In this document: one piece after another, positions 15,820 through 23,499 of the stretch | Numbering within the stretch: the first letter of the stretch is position 1 | Layout: the number at the start of each line of letters is the position of its first letter | From: RGIG5952 sp045627605 | GTDB lineage: Bacteria > Verrucomicrobiota > Kiritimatiellia > RFP12 > JAAYLN01 | NCBI GenBank assembly: GCA_045627605.1 | Contig: JAZQOA010000137.1 | Span: 1 to 45,343 of the forward strand | Length of the DNA stretch: 45,343 bases | Reading direction: 5' to 3' | The notes under the pieces: generated by a model | What the model was told of the DNA's origin: nothing | Databases searched by the model: none | What the model saw: only the letters and a program-made list of their open reading frames with translations | Translations under genes and position numbers: made by a program

Positions 15820-16500
15820 ATGAAGAAAACAATCAAGTGCCCGGAATGCGGCGCGAAGTTTACGATGGATGTCCTCGCGAACGGCAAGTTCGAATGCGGA
15901 GCCTGTGGCGAGGTGTTCGAGTACGACGGGGGAAGAGTCGAGCCGCAGCGGCAGCACGATGATTTTTCCTGCGGACAGAAGACGGCAAAGTGGCTGATGA
16001 TGTCCTTCGGACTTGATGTGCCGAATGACAAGACGATGATGAAAGACCTGCATGTCGATAAAACCAAGGACTATCCCAAGGCTTTGGTGAATTGGGTGTG
16101 GAAAAACTTTGGCCTTTCAAAAGATGATGCGAAGTTCACGCTGCCTTGGACTTGGCGCGGCTACATGAAAGAGAATGGAATTGAAATCGCCTGGGTCAAG
16201 GATGAGTGGCTGGTTAACCCTCTGAAACATCTTGACTCGAAGACCGTGAATGACGTGCTTGATTCTCTAGACCCTGACGGTCACTCGCGTTTTGCGATTG
16301 CATACTACAGGTGCGATGACGAAGGCGAATACGGGCACTGGATCGGCGTGGAAAAACACGGCAAGAAATGGTTTGTCGCGGACCCCATGTGCGACACATT
16401 CATTCCTGTTGCGAAACACGAAGCCGTGGTCAATGAGTACCTGCTGATGCTCTTCCGTTGCCGGCGGGGCGATGATTTCCCTTGCGTTGAACTCGGGTAG
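15820..16500 (+). CDS. Zinc-ribbon protein with C39-like cysteine peptidase domain
   Basis: The 226-residue product starts at ATG 15820, chosen because AGGAAAGGA lies 10 nt upstream and the protein then opens with a zinc ribbon. The ribbon is CPEC (7-10) plus CGAC (26-29). The rest resembles papain-like C39-family peptidases: DDFSCGQKTA with candidate nucleophile Cys51, YGHWIGVEKHGKKW with His173, and ADPM with Asp188. The distances and the order Cys, His, Asp fit the fold. It has no secretion signal or ABC-transporter fusion, unlike bacteriocin-processing C39 proteins. As the last gene of the cassette it may be an effector protease. The family call is by motif only. Confidence 0.6.
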   Translation: MKKTIKCPECGAKFTMDVLANGKFECGACGEVFEYDGGRVEPQRQHDDFSCGQKTAKWLMMSFGLDVPNDKTMMKDLHVDKTKDYPKALVNWVWKNFGLSKDDAKFTLPWTWRGYMKENGIEIAWVKDEWLVNPLKHLDSKTVNDVLDSLDPDGHSRFAIAYYRCDDEGEYGHWIGVEKHGKKWFVADPMCDTFIPVAKHEAVVNEYLLMLFRCRRGDDFPCVELG

Positions 16501-16510
16501 GCTCCCCCGT

Positions 16511-16968
16511 GACCGCCGCGCCGAGATTGCGCCGTCTTTATTTGAGCCGTGTAGAGGTGTAGAGATGGAGAGTCCTTCCCCTGTGGCTTGCGCCGTCCTG
16601 CTCGGTGGACGTGCGGGAGCACGTCCCTCCCCGAAACGCACCTTGAAACCGAGCCGATAGGCGTCGGCAAGAGGATAAGATCGATAGGCCTTGGTACCGC
16701 CCCGCAGGGTATCGCCGCCTACCGCCGCTTCTTGCCGTGTCCTTCCGGGAAACGATGCGTTTTGCAAAATCTCGTCCGCGCCGAGGGGTGCGCCGGCTGT
16801 TTCTTGTCTCTCGTCTCTTGTCTCACGCCCTCGCTTATCACAGGAGGACACGAGACAAGAGACACGAGACGCGAAAGGTTCGCGCCCGGAGCCTCGGACG
16901 TCGCCGCCACGGGCAAGGGCGCGTTGCAACATCTCGTCCGTGTCAGAGGGAGGGCCTCCCTCCCGCAT
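16511..16968. repeat. Intergenic repeat unit 1 (long form)
   Basis: The first of three tandem-like units that all begin GACCGCCGCGCCGAGATTGC. Each unit contains a perfect 8-bp hairpin (GGACGTGC/GCACGTCC), a segment GGATAAGATCGATAGG, and a GC-rich block. This long form also holds a large hairpin at 16806-16870 (19-nt arms with two mismatches) and ends in GAGGGAGG/CCTCCCTC. Open frames on both strands are stop-poor only because of high GC. No ribosome-binding site or recognisable domain is present, so I read the unit as non-coding. Confidence 0.7.
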
Positions 16969-17264
16969 GACCGCCGCGCCGAGATTGCGCCGTCCTCATT
17001 TGAGCCGTGTAGAGGTGTAGAGATGGAGAGTCCTTCCCCTGTGGCTTGCGCCGTCCTGCTCGGCGGACGTGCGGGCGCACGTCCCTCCCCGAAACGCACC
17101 TTGAAACCGAGCCGATAGGCATCGGCAAGAGGATAAGATCGATAGGCCTTGGTACCGCCCCGCAGGGTATCGCCGCCTGCCGCCGCTTATTGCCGCGTCC
17201 TTCCGGGAAACGATGCGTTTTGCAAAATCTCGCCCGTGTCAGAGGGAGGGCCTCCCTCCCGCAT
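16969..17264. repeat. Intergenic repeat unit 2 (short form)
   Basis: This 296-bp copy follows unit 1 directly. It matches it almost base for base from GACCGCCGCGCCGAG to TTTTGCAAAATCTCG, then jumps to GTGTCAGAGGGAGGG. It thus lacks the block with the long hairpin present in units 1 and 3. Confidence 0.75.
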
Positions 17265-17672
17265 GACCGCCGCGCCGAGATTGCGCCGTCTTCATTTGAG
17301 CCGTGTAGAGGTGTGGAGATGGAGAGTCCTTCTCCTGTGGCTTGCGCCGTCCTGCTCGGCGGACGTGCGGGAGCACGTCCCTCCCCGAAACGCACCTTGA
17401 AACCGAGCCGATAGGCGTCGGCAAGAGGATAAGATCGATAGGCGTCGGTACCGCCCCGCAGGGTATCGCCGCCTACCGCCGCTTCTTGCCGTGTCCTTCC
17501 TGGGAATGCGCGTCGCAAAATCTCGCGTCCGCGCCGAGGGGTGCGTCGGCTACTTCTCGTCTCTCGTGTCTCTTGTCTCACGCCCTCGCTTATCACAGGA
17601 GGACACGAGACAAGAGACACGAGACGCGAAAGGTTCGCGCCCGGAGCCTTGGACGTCGCCGCCACGGAAGCC
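17265..17672. repeat. Intergenic repeat unit 3 (long form)
   Basis: The third copy, again with the long hairpin: 17562-17579 pairs perfectly over 18 bp with 17607-17624 around a 27-nt loop. Its end, near GGACGTCGCCGCCACGG, abuts the mreB promoter region. The region 16501-17690 as a whole holds only these repeats; I see no gene in it. Confidence 0.7.
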
Positions 17673-17690
17673 GGCAAGTGTGCCGTGGGC

Positions 17691-17727
17691 TTGACATTTT
17701 CCGTTGTTTTCGGCATTCTATATATAG
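17691..17727 (+). promoter_or_regulatory. Probable promoter of the mre cluster
   Basis: A perfect TTGACA (17691-17696) is followed by an AT-rich stretch, TTCTATATATAG (17716-17727). The exact -10 is unclear: TTCTAT would give a 19-bp spacer and TCTATA a 20-bp spacer, both longer than ideal. It lies 50-85 bp before mreB, immediately after the repeat array. Confidence 0.5.
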
Positions 17728-17776
17728 CACTTTTGTGTCTGCATGGGATTCAAAACACTGGAAGTGATCACGCATT

Positions 17777-18802
17777 ATGTGGAACAAAATCTTAAATCTG
17801 TTTGCAACCGACATCGGCATAGACCTGGGCACGGCAAACACCCTGGTCTACGTCAAGGACGTCGGCATCGTGTTGCGTGAGCCTTCCGTCGTGGCCGTGA
17901 GAAAGGGGTCGAAGAGCATCTTGGCCGTGGGCGACGAAGCCCGCGCCATGCTCGGCCGCACTCCGGGCGGCATCGAGGCCGTCAGGCCGATGAAGTCGGG
18001 TGTCATCGCCGACTACGACATCACGAAGGCGATGCTCAAGTACTTCATTCGCCGCTCGAAGCCGCACAGGCTGTCGCGCAAGCCGCGCGTCGTGATGGCC
18101 GTCCCCGGTGACATCACCGAGGTCGAGCGCAGGGCCATCCGGGAGGCGGCCAGGGACGCCGGTGCGCGCGAGGCCTTCCTGATGGACGAGCCGATGGCGG
18201 CGGCGATGGGCGTCGGCCTCCCGGTCGAGGATCCCAAGGGCAACATGATCGTGGACATTGGCGGCGGCACATGCGACGTCGCCGTGATCTCGCTTTCGGG
18301 CATCGTCTATGCCCAGAGCGTCCGCGTGGGCGGGGATGCGATGGACGAATGCATCTCGCAGTACATGCGCCGAGTTTACAACCTTACAATCGGCGAGCGG
18401 ATGGCGGAGGAGATCAAGATCAACATCGGGTCGGCCTACAAGCTGCCTGAAGAGAAAACCTGGGAAGTCCGCGGCCGCGATCTCGTCGCAGGGCGTCCGA
18501 AGGTTCTCAAGGTCACCTCGGAGGAAATCCGCGGGGCCCTTCAGGATCCAATTTCGCAGATTGTCGCGACTGTCGACGACACTTTGCGCGAATGCCCGCC
18601 GGAACTTTCGGCGGACCTCATTGACCAGGGCATGTTCCTCGCGGGCGGCGGTTCGCTGCTGGCGGGGCTCGACACCCTCATCGGCGAGCGGACGAAGCTC
18701 CCGGTGCACATGGCCGACGACCCGCTGAGCGCCGTGGCGCTCGGCACCGGAAGGGCGCTCGCAGGTCTCGACGACCAAAAGCGAAACCCCTTCAACAGTT
18801 GA
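17777..18802 (+). CDS. mreB: Rod shape-determining protein MreB
   Basis: The 341-residue actin-like ATPase has the usual MreB length. Visible are GIDLGTANT (phosphate 1), VVMAVPGDIT, DEPMAAAMGVGLP, DIGGGTCDVAV (phosphate 2) and FLAGGGSLLAG (adenosine motif). MreB filaments on the inner membrane guide the elongation peptidoglycan synthases. The N-terminal MWNKILNLFATD is an amphipathic membrane-binding stretch typical of Gram-negative MreB. It opens a cluster with mreC, mreD, mrdA and rodA, which together form the elongasome. Confidence 0.96.
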   Translation: MWNKILNLFATDIGIDLGTANTLVYVKDVGIVLREPSVVAVRKGSKSILAVGDEARAMLGRTPGGIEAVRPMKSGVIADYDITKAMLKYFIRRSKPHRLSRKPRVVMAVPGDITEVERRAIREAARDAGAREAFLMDEPMAAAMGVGLPVEDPKGNMIVDIGGGTCDVAVISLSGIVYAQSVRVGGDAMDECISQYMRRVYNLTIGERMAEEIKINIGSAYKLPEEKTWEVRGRDLVAGRPKVLKVTSEEIRGALQDPISQIVATVDDTLRECPPELSADLIDQGMFLAGGGSLLAGLDTLIGERTKLPVHMADDPLSAVALGTGRALAGLDDQKRNPFNS

Positions 18803-18871
18803 TCTTGACGGCTCCGCGTCCGATCGCTTCCGCCGGGGCGGCATGTCCGCGGCGGAGACTGGCGACCTGGA

Positions 18872-19738
18872 TTGCAGAAGATTTCCAAAATTTGGATTTG
18901 GATTTTCGCGGTCACGCTGGCGCTTCTTTGCGTCGGCGGCGTTTCGCGTTTTCTGCATGCGTCCGTTGTGGACGTGCTCTTCCCGCTTGAAAACGGCGTG
19001 ACCTGGGTCAGGCGCGGCATCGTCCGCCGCGTGACGCCCTTCTTCAAGGCGCAGGCGGTGCTGGCACGGGTGGACGCGCTTGAAGACGAAGTCGAGCGCC
19101 TCCGTCTCGACGCCTCGCTGCTGGCGGGCATCTCGGAGGAGAACCGGGAGCTCAGGCGGCAGCTCCGCCTCCCGCCCGCCGTGATGCGCGTGCCCGAGCG
19201 GTGCCTCCCCGTCTCGTGGGGCGGCGCATTGGGCTGGTGGCAGTCCGCGAGAGTCAACAAGGGCAAGACCTCCGGCATTGCCGTCGGCGACGCCGTTGTC
19301 ACGGCCGAGGGGCTTGTCGGGCGCATTCGAAGCGTCACCGAGCATACGGCCGAAGTCGAGTTCGTGACGGATCCCAACTGCCGCATCGCCTGTTCCCTCG
19401 ACTTGCCCGAGGGGATGCCTTCGGCGCGCGGGATTGTGCAGGGTGCGGGCTGGAAAGCCGGCGCCGGCGACGTCCCGGGTTTCCTTTACGTCTGCGAGCC
19501 GCTGAGGCTCGACTATCTTGCACGGGATTTCCAGGCGGGGGACGGCATCCCTGCGCGGACACGAGTGGTCACGTCCGGTTTGAGCGGAACGATCCCCGGC
19601 GGCCTGACGGTCGGCTGGCTTGTCGATTCCGGAACCGAGCCCAACGGGCTCTACAAGACCGGCAAGGTGCTTCCCGCCGTTGATTTCGCAAACATCAGGA
19701 CAATGTTCGTCCTGGTTGCCGCGGGGAGGTCGCCGTGA
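18872..19738 (+). CDS. mreC: Rod shape-determining protein MreC
   Basis: The 288-residue protein begins at a TTG codon (18872); no better in-frame ATG or GTG with a ribosome-binding site is apparent. It has one N-terminal transmembrane helix (about 7-27), a coiled coil (about 66-98), and the two beta domains of MreC, with the SARVNKGKTSGIAVGDAVVTAEGLVGRI block typical of the family (quoted here as the region around 126-152). MreC is a periplasmic scaffold binding PBP2 and MreB/MreD. Its stop overlaps the GTG start of mreD. Confidence 0.9.
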   Translation: MQKISKIWIWIFAVTLALLCVGGVSRFLHASVVDVLFPLENGVTWVRRGIVRRVTPFFKAQAVLARVDALEDEVERLRLDASLLAGISEENRELRRQLRLPPAVMRVPERCLPVSWGGALGWWQSARVNKGKTSGIAVGDAVVTAEGLVGRIRSVTEHTAEVEFVTDPNCRIACSLDLPEGMPSARGIVQGAGWKAGAGDVPGFLYVCEPLRLDYLARDFQAGDGIPARTRVVTSGLSGTIPGGLTVGWLVDSGTEPNGLYKTGKVLPAVDFANIRTMFVLVAAGRSP

Positions 19739-20265
19739 AACTCGACATCCCCGTGATGCTGGCGGCGTTGCTTCTGGCCGCCCTCGTGCAGGAACTCCTG
19801 CCCGCGATTCCCTGCGGCGCGCCCGAGCTCAAGCTCCAGCTGCTTCCGGCCGTCGCGCTCTACTACCTCTACCGGCGGCAGTGGCCGGTGGCGCTTTCGG
19901 CGGCGCTTTGGGCGGGGATCGCCACCGACGCCCTGGGCGGGCTTCCCGCGGGCGCGACGTCGTTTCCCCTCCTTTTGATCGGGGCGGTCATTGTCGCCGT
20001 CCGCGACGTCACGGAGCGGCGTTCGCCGTGGATGGCGGCGGTTCCCGGCATGGTCGTGTCGCTGCTGCTGGGCTTCGTGCAGGTCGTTTGCTTCCGCCAT
20101 GCCGCGGAGACGGTGGTGAAGCCGCCGTTTTTCGCGACGCTGTTCTTTTTCGTGAAGACACTTCCGCTTGCCGCGGTCGCCGCCGTCGTCCTTGACGCGG
20201 TGCTGGCGCATGTCGAACTTCTCGCGGGCAACGTGGAGCCGAATCCGGGGGAGGCGCTGCAATGA
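19735..20265 (+). CDS. mreD: MreD-like rod-shape membrane protein
   Basis: The 176-residue protein starts with GTG overlapping the mreC stop (GTGA, 19735-19738). It has five or so hydrophobic segments spread along its length, matching the size and topology of MreD, and an acidic residue pair after LWAGIATDALGG. Sequence conservation in MreD is low, so the call rests on topology and position between mreC and the PBP2 gene. The stop overlaps the next ATG (ATGA). Confidence 0.85.
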   Translation: MKLDIPVMLAALLLAALVQELLPAIPCGAPELKLQLLPAVALYYLYRRQWPVALSAALWAGIATDALGGLPAGATSFPLLLIGAVIVAVRDVTERRSPWMAAVPGMVVSLLLGFVQVVCFRHAAETVVKPPFFATLFFFVKTLPLAAVAAVVLDAVLAHVELLAGNVEPNPGEALQ

Positions 20266-22310
20266 GCGAGCCCGATCCCGGAAAATACGCCCAGTTGCGC
20301 CTCGCCTTCATTGGCGTGGCAATGGCGGCCGCGCTCTTCGCCCTTGGGCGGCGGCTCCACACCATCCAGGTCGTCGAGTCGCGCGCCTACGAGACGTCGC
20401 TGCAGAAGCAAAGCGTGCGCCGCGTGCTGCTCCCCGCGCCGCGGGGCCGCATCTTCGACCGCGACGGCGTATGCCTGGCGGACAACCGCCCGTCCTACTG
20501 CATCGCCTTCTTCGTGGAGGAATTGCGCCGTCCTGGCAAGTGGGGCAACACCATCGACGCCGTCGATGAGAAAGTCAACGCCCTCTCCCTGGCGCTGGGC
20601 CTCCCCCGGCAGATCACGCGGGATGACATCGCCAAGCACGTCTACAAGCAGTTGCCGCTCCCGCTCCTGGCCTGGCAGGACGTCGATGAGCGCACCTTGG
20701 CGAAGTTCTCCGAGATGATCACGCCCGATTCCGGGATGGACGTCTACGTGCAGCCCGAGCGCATCTACCCGCTTGGCCGCGCCGCCGCGCACCTCCTTGG
20801 CTACGTGGGGCGCGACAAGCCCGTCGCCGCGACCAACGAAGTCGCGCACTACAACATCATGGGCATGAAGGGGCGCTCCGGCGTCGAACTCGCGAAAAAC
20901 GGCGTGCTGGCCGGCGAACCCGGCGGCAAGCTGATCACGGTTGACGTCTCGGGCTACAGGCACAGCGAAACCAACCGGCCCGCAATCCCCGGCCGGGACA
21001 TCGCCCTGACCGTCTCGGCGCGCCTCCAGGAAGTCGTGGAGCGGGCCGTTGGCAACCGGAGGGCCTCCGTCGTCGCGGTGGACCCGCGCAACGGCGACAT
21101 CCTCGCCTTGGCGAGCGAGCCCGCCTTCGACCCCAACGAGATGAGCCCCGTGGTCACGCCGGCGCTTTGGAAGAAGCTGATGGAGGATCCCGACACCCCG
21201 CTCGTCAACCGCGCGATTACCGGCGTCTACCCGCCGGGCAGCACCTTCAAGCCCGCGGTGGCGCTCGCCGCGCTCGACCACGGCGTTTCGCCCGGGTTCC
21301 CCGTTGATTGCAACGGCGTCTTTACGCTCGGCAAGATGAAGCTCCGTTGCGCGGCGCGCTACGGCCACGGCCCCGGCATCACGATGCGCAAGGGCATCGA
21401 AGTCTCGTGCAACCCCTATTTCTGCACCCTCGGCGTCCATGCCGGCATTGATGCGGTGAGAGGCTACGCCGAGCGCCTTGGGTTCGGCCGGCGGACGGGC
21501 ATCGGCCTGGGCGGCGAAGCCACCGGGCTCCTCCCCGACGACGCCTGGAAGCGGCGCGTCAAGCGCGACGGCTGGCGTCCGGGCGACACGGCCAACCTGG
21601 CGATCGGGCAGGGCTACCTTCTTGTGACGCCGCTCCAGCTCGCGATGTACGCCGCCGTGCTGGCAAATTGCGGCACGTTGTTCCGCCCGCGGCTCTACGC
21701 GGACGACCCCGTGAGCGTGGCCGCGAAACTCGACATCCCGGCTTCGCACCTCAACGTCGTGCGCGGCGGCATGTACGACGTGGTGAACGCCCCCAATGGC
21801 GGCGGACGCCGCGCCAAGGTCCATGGCGTCTCCGTCGCCGCCAAGACCGGCACCGCGGAATACGGGCCGCGCAGCAACCGCCGCAAGCATACCTGGATGA
21901 TCGCCTTCGCGCCCTACGAGGCCCCGACCATCGCCGTCGCCGTGCTTGTCGAAGACGGCGAGAGCGGCGGCCTTACGGCGGCCCCCGTCGTCGCGGCGGT
22001 TTTGCGCGAATATTTTGGCGTCACGGAGATCGACGAGGTCGAGGACGACGGCCGTTCGGAATATGACCAGCCCGATCCAGAACCCCCGGCCCCCGCGGAG
22101 GGCCAGGCTCCCGCCGGCGATGGCGGGGCGGCCGCGGGAGAGTCCGGCCCGGGTCCCGAAGCCGCCCGTCCTTTCGGGCAGATTTCAGAAGCCGCGCGGA
22201 TTTTGCAGTCCGCCGAAATCCTGCAGTCGGATGCCGTCCGCCGGGCGGCGCGGGGCGGGGGCGTGGAACAGTCCGCCACGGGCGAAACGGGAGGCCGGGA
22301 TGAAGATTAA
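20262..22310 (+). CDS. mrdA: Penicillin-binding protein 2 (elongation transpeptidase)
   Basis: The 682-residue class B PBP has an N-terminal transmembrane helix (about 12-30) and a pedestal region with RGRIFDRDG (61-69). Its transpeptidase domain carries STFK (327-330, active Ser327), SCN (382-384) and KTGTAEYG. PBP2 cross-links side-wall peptidoglycan. A Pro/Ala/Gly/Glu-rich tail of about 85 residues follows the catalytic domain, which is longer than in most PBP2 proteins. The gene overlaps mreD by 4 bp and rodA by 11 bp, so translation is likely coupled. Confidence 0.94.
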   Translation: MSEPDPGKYAQLRLAFIGVAMAAALFALGRRLHTIQVVESRAYETSLQKQSVRRVLLPAPRGRIFDRDGVCLADNRPSYCIAFFVEELRRPGKWGNTIDAVDEKVNALSLALGLPRQITRDDIAKHVYKQLPLPLLAWQDVDERTLAKFSEMITPDSGMDVYVQPERIYPLGRAAAHLLGYVGRDKPVAATNEVAHYNIMGMKGRSGVELAKNGVLAGEPGGKLITVDVSGYRHSETNRPAIPGRDIALTVSARLQEVVERAVGNRRASVVAVDPRNGDILALASEPAFDPNEMSPVVTPALWKKLMEDPDTPLVNRAITGVYPPGSTFKPAVALAALDHGVSPGFPVDCNGVFTLGKMKLRCAARYGHGPGITMRKGIEVSCNPYFCTLGVHAGIDAVRGYAERLGFGRRTGIGLGGEATGLLPDDAWKRRVKRDGWRPGDTANLAIGQGYLLVTPLQLAMYAAVLANCGTLFRPRLYADDPVSVAAKLDIPASHLNVVRGGMYDVVNAPNGGGRRAKVHGVSVAAKTGTAEYGPRSNRRKHTWMIAFAPYEAPTIAVAVLVEDGESGGLTAAPVVAAVLREYFGVTEIDEVEDDGRSEYDQPDPEPPAPAEGQAPAGDGGAAAGESGPGPEAARPFGQISEAARILQSAEILQSDAVRRAARGGGVEQSATGETGGRDED

Positions 22311-23499
22311 GCTTCCGTTTGGCATCGGCAACCTGCGGTACCTCAACTGGTTCACCTTCGTCTCGATGGTGGCGCTGATGGTGACGGGCGTCTGCTACGT
22401 TTACAGCGCCAACGCCTTCCGCGAGAGCGCCAGGCTCCAGACCCTCTACATCGGCCACGCGCACCTGGCCCTCGTCTGCACGGCCGCGAGTTTCGCCATC
22501 GCCCTCGTCGACTACCGGAAGATCCTCAGGTGGAGCGGGCTCTACTACTTGATTGGCGTGGCCCTGCTGGTGGCGGTCATCTTCATGGGAACCTCCCAGA
22601 TGGGCGCGAAGCGCTGGGTCTTCGGCATCCAGCCCTCGGAGTTCGCCAAGCTCGCGACGATCATGCTCGTCGCGAAATACCTTGGGCGGCGCGGCGCGGC
22701 AAAGGACCTCTGGGACTTCGCCTTCGTCGGCCTCGTGGTGCTCCTGCCGGTCTTCCTCGTCTTCCTGCAGCCCGACCTCGGCACGGCGATTGTCTTTGCG
22801 CCAATCGCGGCGGTCATGCTCTTCGCCTCCGGGACGGCCCTCAAGACGCTTGGCGCGATCGTGCTGGCCGGCGTCATTGCCGTGACGGTGGTGCTGGGGT
22901 CGATCGTCCTCGAGGACAATCCCCGGACCTCGCCGGGCGTCCGCAAGGCCTGCGCGGCGGCAACCTCTTTCCTCGGCGCCTACCAGAAGGGCCGTCTTCT
23001 CGATTTTGTCTTCCCCGACAGGGATCCCCTCGGGCGCGGATGGAACCGCAAGCAGTCGCAGATCGCGGTTGGTTCCGGCGGCACCTGGGGCAAGGGCTTC
23101 CTGAAAGGGGAACAAAACATCCTGGGGTACCTGCCCCAGCAAGTCTCCGCCAACGACTTCATCTTCTCGGTGCTGGCCGAGGAGAAGGGGTTTGCGGGAT
23201 CCGTGTTTTTGCTCGCGTGCTACGGAATACTGCTTTTATCCGTTCTTGCAGCGGGCGCGGCGGCGCCGGACGAATCCGGAAGGCTGCTTTGCGCCGGTGT
23301 CTCGGCGCTGGTATTCTGCCATGTCTTTGTCAACATAGGCATGACAGTCGGCATGTTGCCGGTAACGGGGTTGCCCTTGCCGTTCGTCAGTTACGGGCGG
23401 ACGTTTATGGCGACCCTTGGCTTAGCAATGGGGCTTGTGCAGAGCGTTGCAGTGCGCTCCGCGCTCCAAAGGAAGGAACAATCAAAAAATGAACTGTGA
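22300..23499 (+). CDS. rodA: RodA peptidoglycan glycosyltransferase (SEDS)
   Basis: The 399-residue polytopic protein starts at ATG 22300, inside the end of mrdA. SEDS hallmarks are present: QPDLGTAIVF, the loop WNRKQSQIAVGSGGTWGKG, NDFIFSVLAEEKGF and NIGMTVGMLPVTGLPLPFVSYG. RodA polymerises lipid II into glycan strands with PBP2 as partner. About ten transmembrane segments are visible. It ends 11 bp into the start of the RNase G gene (AAATGAACTGTGA), so that gene is in the same transcript. Confidence 0.95.
   Translation: MKIKLPFGIGNLRYLNWFTFVSMVALMVTGVCYVYSANAFRESARLQTLYIGHAHLALVCTAASFAIALVDYRKILRWSGLYYLIGVALLVAVIFMGTSQMGAKRWVFGIQPSEFAKLATIMLVAKYLGRRGAAKDLWDFAFVGLVVLLPVFLVFLQPDLGTAIVFAPIAAVMLFASGTALKTLGAIVLAGVIAVTVVLGSIVLEDNPRTSPGVRKACAAATSFLGAYQKGRLLDFVFPDRDPLGRGWNRKQSQIAVGSGGTWGKGFLKGEQNILGYLPQQVSANDFIFSVLAEEKGFAGSVFLLACYGILLLSVLAAGAAAPDESGRLLCAGVSALVFCHVFVNIGMTVGMLPVTGLPLPFVSYGRTFMATLGLAMGLVQSVAVRSALQRKEQSKNEL

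Noticed and set aside
16588..17118. Long open frames on both strands in the repeat array
   Set aside because: The same peptide (RTCGSTSLPETHLE and similar) recurs in each repeat unit in several frames. The frames are open because of GC content and have no start signals or domains.
16501..17690. CRISPR array
   Set aside because: The repeats are about 300-460 bp with little unique spacer sequence, and no cas genes lie nearby.
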